64,000 bases of DNA. Source: Paenochrobactrum pullorum. Lineage in GTDB: Bacteria > Pseudomonadota > Alphaproteobacteria > Rhizobiales > Rhizobiaceae. A program made the translations under genes and the position numbers. Shown in pieces: positions 60,233-64,000 of the stretch. The notes under the pieces are model-generated. The model was not told the DNA's origin. It worked only from the letters and a program-made list of their open reading frames with translations, and searched no databases. The DNA lies in NCBI RefSeq assembly GCF_041929845.1, contig NZ_JBHEEH010000001.1:186001-250000 (forward strand), given 5' to 3'. Position 1 is the stretch's first letter; every line of letters starts with the position of its first letter.

Positions 60233-61072
60233 ATGACCGCACGTATGGATAATAAATTTGCGGCTTTGAAAGCGGAAGGGCGTCCGGCTCTCATCACTTA
60301 TTTTATGGGTGGTGACCCGGATTTTGAAACCTCGCTTAGCGTGATGAAGGCGCTGCCGAAAGCCGGTGCCGATGTGGTTGAACTCGGCATGCCGTTTTCT
60401 GATCCGATGGCTGACGGCCCTGCCATTCAGGCCGCTGGTCTTCGTTCGCTTGCAGCTGGTCAGACCCTGAAAAAAACATTGAAAATGGCGGAAGAGTTCC
60501 GCAAAAGTGACGACACCACCCCGATTGTGCTGATGGGTTATTATAATCCGATCTATATTTATGGTGTCGATGCGTTTGTACGGGATGCAAAGGCGGCCGG
60601 TATTGATGGTTTGATTATTGTTGATCTGCCGTCTGAAATGGATGCGGAATTATGCATTCCGGCGCTGGAAGCAGGTTTGAATTTCATTCGCCTTGCCACT
60701 CCAACCACGGATGAAAAACGTCTGCCGGCTGTTTTGAAGAACTCTTCCGGCTTCGTTTATTATGTCTCGATGAACGGTATTACCGGTTCGGCTGTGCCAG
60801 ATACAGAAAAAGTTGCGGCTTCGGTTAAACACATCAAAGCGCATACAGATTTGCCTGTTTGCGTCGGTTTTGGCGTCAAAACACCTGAACAGGCCCGCGC
60901 GATCAGCGCCACTGCTGACGGCGTTGTCGTCGGCTCGGCGATTGTCAATGCGGTTGCCGCAAATCTTGATGAAAACGGCAAAGTGACAGGTGATCCTGTT
61001 GCTGATGTTTCAAAACTGGTCGGCGAACTTTCTGCAAGTGTTCGCTCTGTCCGCCTTGAAGCTGCCCAATAA
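60233..61072 (+). CDS. trpA: Tryptophan synthase alpha chain
   Basis: 279 residues, TIM barrel releasing indole from indole-3-glycerol phosphate. The catalytic Glu and Asp are in VELGMPFSDPMADGPAIQ; LIIVDLPSEMDAEL and VGFGVKTPEQARAI bind substrate and phosphate. Starts 2 bp after the trpB stop. Confidence 0.97.
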   Translation: MTARMDNKFAALKAEGRPALITYFMGGDPDFETSLSVMKALPKAGADVVELGMPFSDPMADGPAIQAAGLRSLAAGQTLKKTLKMAEEFRKSDDTTPIVLMGYYNPIYIYGVDAFVRDAKAAGIDGLIIVDLPSEMDAELCIPALEAGLNFIRLATPTTDEKRLPAVLKNSSGFVYYVSMNGITGSAVPDTEKVAASVKHIKAHTDLPVCVGFGVKTPEQARAISATADGVVVGSAIVNAVAANLDENGKVTGDPVADVSKLVGELSASVRSVRLEAAQ

Positions 61073-61114
61073 GTTACCCATAATAAGAACAAGAAAAATT
61101 ACGGAAAAGTCACC

Positions 61115-62020
61115 ATGAACTGGATTACAAATTACGTTCGTCCAAAAATCAACTCGATGCTTGGCCGTCGTGAAATGCCGGAAAACCTCTGGATCAAGGA
61201 TCCGTCAACCGGTGAAATGGTGTTCCATAAGGATTTGGAAAGCAACCAGTGGGTTATCCCTGCTTCCGGCCATCATATGCGTATTCCGGGCAAAGATCGC
61301 CTGCGTTTCTTCTTTGATAATGGCGAATACACTACGCTGGAAACACCGAAAGTACCGGTTGATCCGCTGAAATTCCGCGATGAAAAGCGTTATACAGATC
61401 GTCTGAAAGACTATCGCAACCGCACCGGTCTTGAAGATGCGATTATCAATGCGGTTGGTACCATTGAAGGTTTGCCGATTGTCGCAACTGTTCAGGAGTT
61501 TTCCTTTATGGGCGGCTCGCTTGGTATGGCAGCGGGTGAATCCATCATCAAAGGCTTTGAAAAAGCCATTGAATTGAAACGCCCGTTGGTGCTCTTTGCC
61601 TCTTCCGGTGGCGCACGTATGCAGGAAGGTATCCTGTCTTTGATGCAGTTGCCACGCACCACTGTGCTGGTTGAAATGCTCAAAGAAGCAGGCCTTCCGT
61701 ATATTGTTGTTCTCACCAATCCGACCACTGGTGGTGTGACCGCTTCTTATGCGATGTTGGGCGATATCCATATCGCAGAACCGGGTGCATTGATCGGCTT
61801 TGCAGGCCCGCGCGTGATCGAGCAGACCATCCGCGAAAAACTGCCTGAAGGTTTCCAGAGCGCAGAATATCTGATGGAGCACGGTATGGTGGACATGGTT
61901 GTGCCACGCACCGAGCTGAAAGAAACCATTGCCCGTCTTTTGAAAATGCTGATGAAGCAGCCAGCGACACAATCAACAGAGACAAAAGAAGTGGCAACCA
62001 AAACCGATCCTGCCGTTTAA
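61115..62020 (+). CDS. accD: Acetyl-CoA carboxylase carboxyltransferase subunit beta
   Basis: 301 residues. Transfers the carboxyl from biotin to acetyl-CoA to make malonyl-CoA. Core motifs: QEFSFMGGSLGMAAGESIIK, LFASSGGARMQEGILSLMQL, TNPTTGGVTASYAMLGDIHI. The N-terminal region aligns with the zinc ribbon of E. coli AccD, but has no cysteine (WIKDPSTGEMVFHKD; the expected Cys after Lys is Asp). Rhizobial AccD already lack most of these Cys. In the trp-folC cluster, as in other Rhizobiales. Confidence 0.95.
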   Translation: MNWITNYVRPKINSMLGRREMPENLWIKDPSTGEMVFHKDLESNQWVIPASGHHMRIPGKDRLRFFFDNGEYTTLETPKVPVDPLKFRDEKRYTDRLKDYRNRTGLEDAIINAVGTIEGLPIVATVQEFSFMGGSLGMAAGESIIKGFEKAIELKRPLVLFASSGGARMQEGILSLMQLPRTTVLVEMLKEAGLPYIVVLTNPTTGGVTASYAMLGDIHIAEPGALIGFAGPRVIEQTIREKLPEGFQSAEYLMEHGMVDMVVPRTELKETIARLLKMLMKQPATQSTETKEVATKTDPAV

Positions 62021-62032
62021 GAAGTCATCATC

Positions 62033-63358
62033 ATGAGCAAAGCTTCCGCTGCCATTGAGCGGTTGATGGAATTGCACCCAAAGGGATTCGATCTTTCACT
62101 GGATCGGATCCTCAAGCTTTTAGAGCGGCTGGGTAATCCTCACCTCAACTTACCGCCTGTTATTCACATTGCCGGCACGAATGGTAAGGGCTCCACGTCA
62201 GCTTTTGCACGTGCATTGCTGGAAGCATCGGGCTTAAGCGTGCATGTTCACACCTCGCCGCATCTGGTCAACTGGCACGAGCGTTATCGCTTGGGCGCAC
62301 CAAATGGCGGCCAGTATGTTTCGGATGATGTATTGGCTGAGGCGATTGAACGTGTAGCTGTGGCCAATAATGGTGAATATATCACCGTTTTTGAGATTAT
62401 GGCCGCTGTTGCTTTTGTGCTTTTCTCCGAACATCCGGCCGATGCCGTGGTGCTGGAAGTTGGCCTTGGCGGGCGCTTTGATGCCACCAATGTGGTGGTT
62501 GATCCGGCTGTTTCCGTCATCATGCCGATAGGCATTGATCACACCGCTTTCTTGGGCGATACAATTGAAGCGATTGCCGTTGAAAAAGCTGGTATCATGA
62601 AGCGTGGCTGTCCGGTGGTTATCGGTTTCCAGCCAAGTGTGGCAGCGCTTGATGTGCTGGTAGATAAGGCTGAACGCTTAAGATGTCCGGTGACGATTTA
62701 CGGGCAGGATTTCATCGCATTTGAAGAACATGGCCGCATGGTCTTTCAGGATGAAGAAGGGCTCGTTGATCTGCCTTTGCCACGTTTGCCGGGGCGCCAT
62801 CAGCTTTCCAATGCGGCAGCAGCCATTGAAGCTGTGCGTATGGCCGGTTTTGATTTGACCGATAAAGCGATTGAAAAAGCTATGCTGGTGGTGGAGTGGC
62901 CTGCACGTATGCAGCGCCTGACCCATGGCGCATTGGTTGATCTTGCGCCCAATGGTTCCGAGATCTGGTTGGATGGCGGCCATAATCCGGCGGCTGGTCT
63001 TGTTATTGCCGAAGCTTTTGCTGAGCTTGAAGACCGCGTCCCGCGTCCGCTTTATTTGATTACAGGCATGATCAATACCAAAGATCCGAAAGGCTTTTTT
63101 GAAGCCTTTGCAGGCATGGCACGACGCGTTTTCACTGTGCCGATTGCTTCCAGTGACGCCAGTATCAACAATGCCGATCTGGCACTGGCGGCGGAAGCCG
63201 CAGGCATTCCGGCAGAGCCTGTTCACTCCGTTGCCAATGCTTTGAAGCTGCTGCGTGATGCGAGCACCAATGATGAAGTGCCACCGCGTATTTTGATCGG
63301 AGGCTCGCTTTATCTGGCAGGAGATGTGCTGCATGAAAACGGCACCCCGCCAGTTTGA
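62033..63358 (+). CDS. folC: Dihydrofolate synthase / folylpolyglutamate synthase
   Basis: 441 residues, Mur-ligase fold. P-loop IAGTNGKGSTSAFARALLEA; TSPHLVNWHERYRLG; the active-site region VLEVGLGGRFDATNVV; HTAFLGDTIEAIAVEKAGIM. Adds glutamate to dihydropteroate and folates. Starts 12 bp after accD, followed by a bidirectional terminator. Confidence 0.96.
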   Translation: MSKASAAIERLMELHPKGFDLSLDRILKLLERLGNPHLNLPPVIHIAGTNGKGSTSAFARALLEASGLSVHVHTSPHLVNWHERYRLGAPNGGQYVSDDVLAEAIERVAVANNGEYITVFEIMAAVAFVLFSEHPADAVVLEVGLGGRFDATNVVVDPAVSVIMPIGIDHTAFLGDTIEAIAVEKAGIMKRGCPVVIGFQPSVAALDVLVDKAERLRCPVTIYGQDFIAFEEHGRMVFQDEEGLVDLPLPRLPGRHQLSNAAAAIEAVRMAGFDLTDKAIEKAMLVVEWPARMQRLTHGALVDLAPNGSEIWLDGGHNPAAGLVIAEAFAELEDRVPRPLYLITGMINTKDPKGFFEAFAGMARRVFTVPIASSDASINNADLALAAEAAGIPAEPVHSVANALKLLRDASTNDEVPPRILIGGSLYLAGDVLHENGTPPV

Positions 63359-63384
63359 TCTGTGCTTGTTTAAGATGATTGCAT

Positions 63385-63417
63385 AAAAAAAGCGGCCTCG
63401 TGAGAAGCCGCTTTTTT
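63385..63417. terminator. Bidirectional terminator between folC and trxA
   Basis: AAAAAAGCGGC and GCCGCTTTTTT form a perfect stem around a ~10-nt loop, with A/T runs both sides. It serves the convergent folC and trxA units. Confidence 0.9.
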
Positions 63418-63436
63418 AATCTTAAACATCAGCCGA

Positions 63437-63760
63437 TTAAGCAGCTGAGTTTTTAATCCAGTCAGCCAGACGGCTTTTAGGTGCTGCACCAACCATATTG
63501 GCGGCAACTTCACCGTTTTTGAACATCAACAGTGTTGGGATTGAACGCACACCGAACTGCGCTGCGAGTTCCGGATTTTCGTCAATGTTGAGCTTGGCGA
63601 TTTTAACCTGACCGGCCATTTCAGCAGCAATTTCGTCAAGTGCAGGTGCAATCATTTTGCAAGGGCCGCACCATTCAGCCCAGAAATCCACGACAACAGG
63701 GACATCTGCCTGCAAAACGTCGGACTGGAAGTTGCTGTTGTCAATTTTTACGGTTGCCAT
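63437..63760 (-). CDS. trxA: Thioredoxin
   Basis: 107 residues from ATG 63760 (MATVKIDNSN), with AAGGAACG upstream; the open frame to 63790 is ignored. Active site FWAEWCGPCKMIAPAL, cis-Pro in VRSIPTLLMFKNG. General cytosolic disulfide reductase. On the same strand downstream of addA. Confidence 0.97.
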   Translation of the reverse strand: MATVKIDNSNFQSDVLQADVPVVVDFWAEWCGPCKMIAPALDEIAAEMAGQVKIAKLNIDENPELAAQFGVRSIPTLLMFKNGEVAANMVGAAPKSRLADWIKNSAA

Positions 63761-63871
63761 GGGGCGTTCCTTTTCGATTCTGTGTGGCACATTATGTGGT
63801 GTTTGATGCGTCTTGCGTCAAGCAGATATAGATTAATTCTCACATGTGTGAATGAATGTTACAGGTTAATT

Positions 63872-64000
63872 TCATTCATCTGCAATTTTCTCGGACTTGT
63901 GTTTTCCGAGTTTTTTGATGGCATTTTCCATCACCTCAACCGGCAGTTCAATCAAGATCGGTGCTTCGGTGAAAAGCACTGCGGCTTCAATTTTATGCTG
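63872..64000 (-). CDS. addA: Double-strand break repair helicase AddA, C-terminal end (5' part outside window)
   Basis: The last 42 codons of a minus-strand gene run in from the window edge: KIEAAVLFTEAPILIELPVE, ending in KSEKIADE and TGA at 63872-63874. The segment AAVLFTEAPILIELP matches the nuclease-domain tail of AddA, and addA lies upstream of trxA in related genomes (from memory). Assignment rests on a short piece. Confidence 0.75.
   Translation of the reverse strand, partial: QHKIEAAVLFTEAPILIELPVEVMENAIKKLGKHKSEKIADE

Noticed and set aside
1..64000. CRISPR arrays, insertion sequences, prophage or toxin-antitoxin genes
   Set aside because: No regularly spaced repeats, transposase, integrase or phage-structure genes were seen; the window is mostly conserved chromosome.

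Overview
The window looks like a chromosomal segment of an alphaproteobacterium of the order Hyphomicrobiales (Rhizobiales), most likely Brucellaceae-like. This is inferred from the product set and gene order: a fused PhaA/B-type Mrp antiporter, murA-DUF2948-hisD-UPF0262-phosphatase-infA-maf-yacG-tRNA-Phe, and trpF-trpB-trpA-accD-folC against trxA-addA. By eye the base composition is near 50% GC, below typical Brucella, so a relative such as Pseudochrobactrum or Falsochrobactrum would fit; this is a guess. There are no phage genes, insertion sequences or CRISPR arrays. Most of the window is ordinary core or near-core chromosome.

Layout. 1-3.9 kb: 3' end of putA, then mntR and mntH, with a near-consensus MntR operator before mntH. 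4-5 kb: a dispersed palindromic repeat, then a small DUF1127 gene followed by three hairpins whose loops carry anti-Shine-Dalgarno CCUCCUCC motifs (an alpha-r14/cuckoo-type small RNA). 5-12.7 kb: an FAD oxidoreductase and the six-gene Mrp/Pha cation/proton antiporter operon. 12.9-20 kb: a GbsR-like regulator and cydDCABX, giving cytochrome bd oxidase and its assembly exporter. 20-25.5 kb: an N-acetylglucosamine kinase-like gene, a siderophore ABC importer and SURF1. 25.6-35.6 kb: an FtsK-type translocase without membrane segments; a divergent dat-dmpA / lysR-MFS locus around a perfect palindrome; AlkB; an aldehyde dehydrogenase; an ArsC-like protein. 35.7-41.2 kb: an oligopeptide importer.

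41.7-49 kb: a small PepSY protein, tRNA-Phe, and the yacG-maf-infA-phosphatase-UPF0262-hisD-DUF2948-murA block, interrupted by a 99-N gap with identical 78-bp flanks (almost surely two overlapping contig ends), then tRNA-Thr. 49.2-54.5 kb: a meso-diaminopimelate dehydrogenase (unexpected in this group), a DUF924 protein, and the SitABCD manganese/iron importer behind two inverted Mur-like boxes. 55-64 kb: an AraC regulator, DUF2852, a YgjP-like metallopeptidase, a YdcF-like protein, trpFBA-accD-folC, trxA and the 3' end of addA.

Themes. Manganese is handled by two importers that appear to answer to different regulators: MntR for mntH and a Mur/Fur-type protein for sitABCD. Respiration is represented by the complete bd-oxidase operon and SURF1. 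Several genes touch D-amino acids or peptides (DmpA-type aminopeptidase, D-amino-acid transaminase, DAO-type oxidoreductase, Opp importer, diaminopimelate dehydrogenase). Start sites were often moved inward from the longest possible reading frame when a ribosome-binding site, operator or family N-terminus pointed to a later start; each case is noted.
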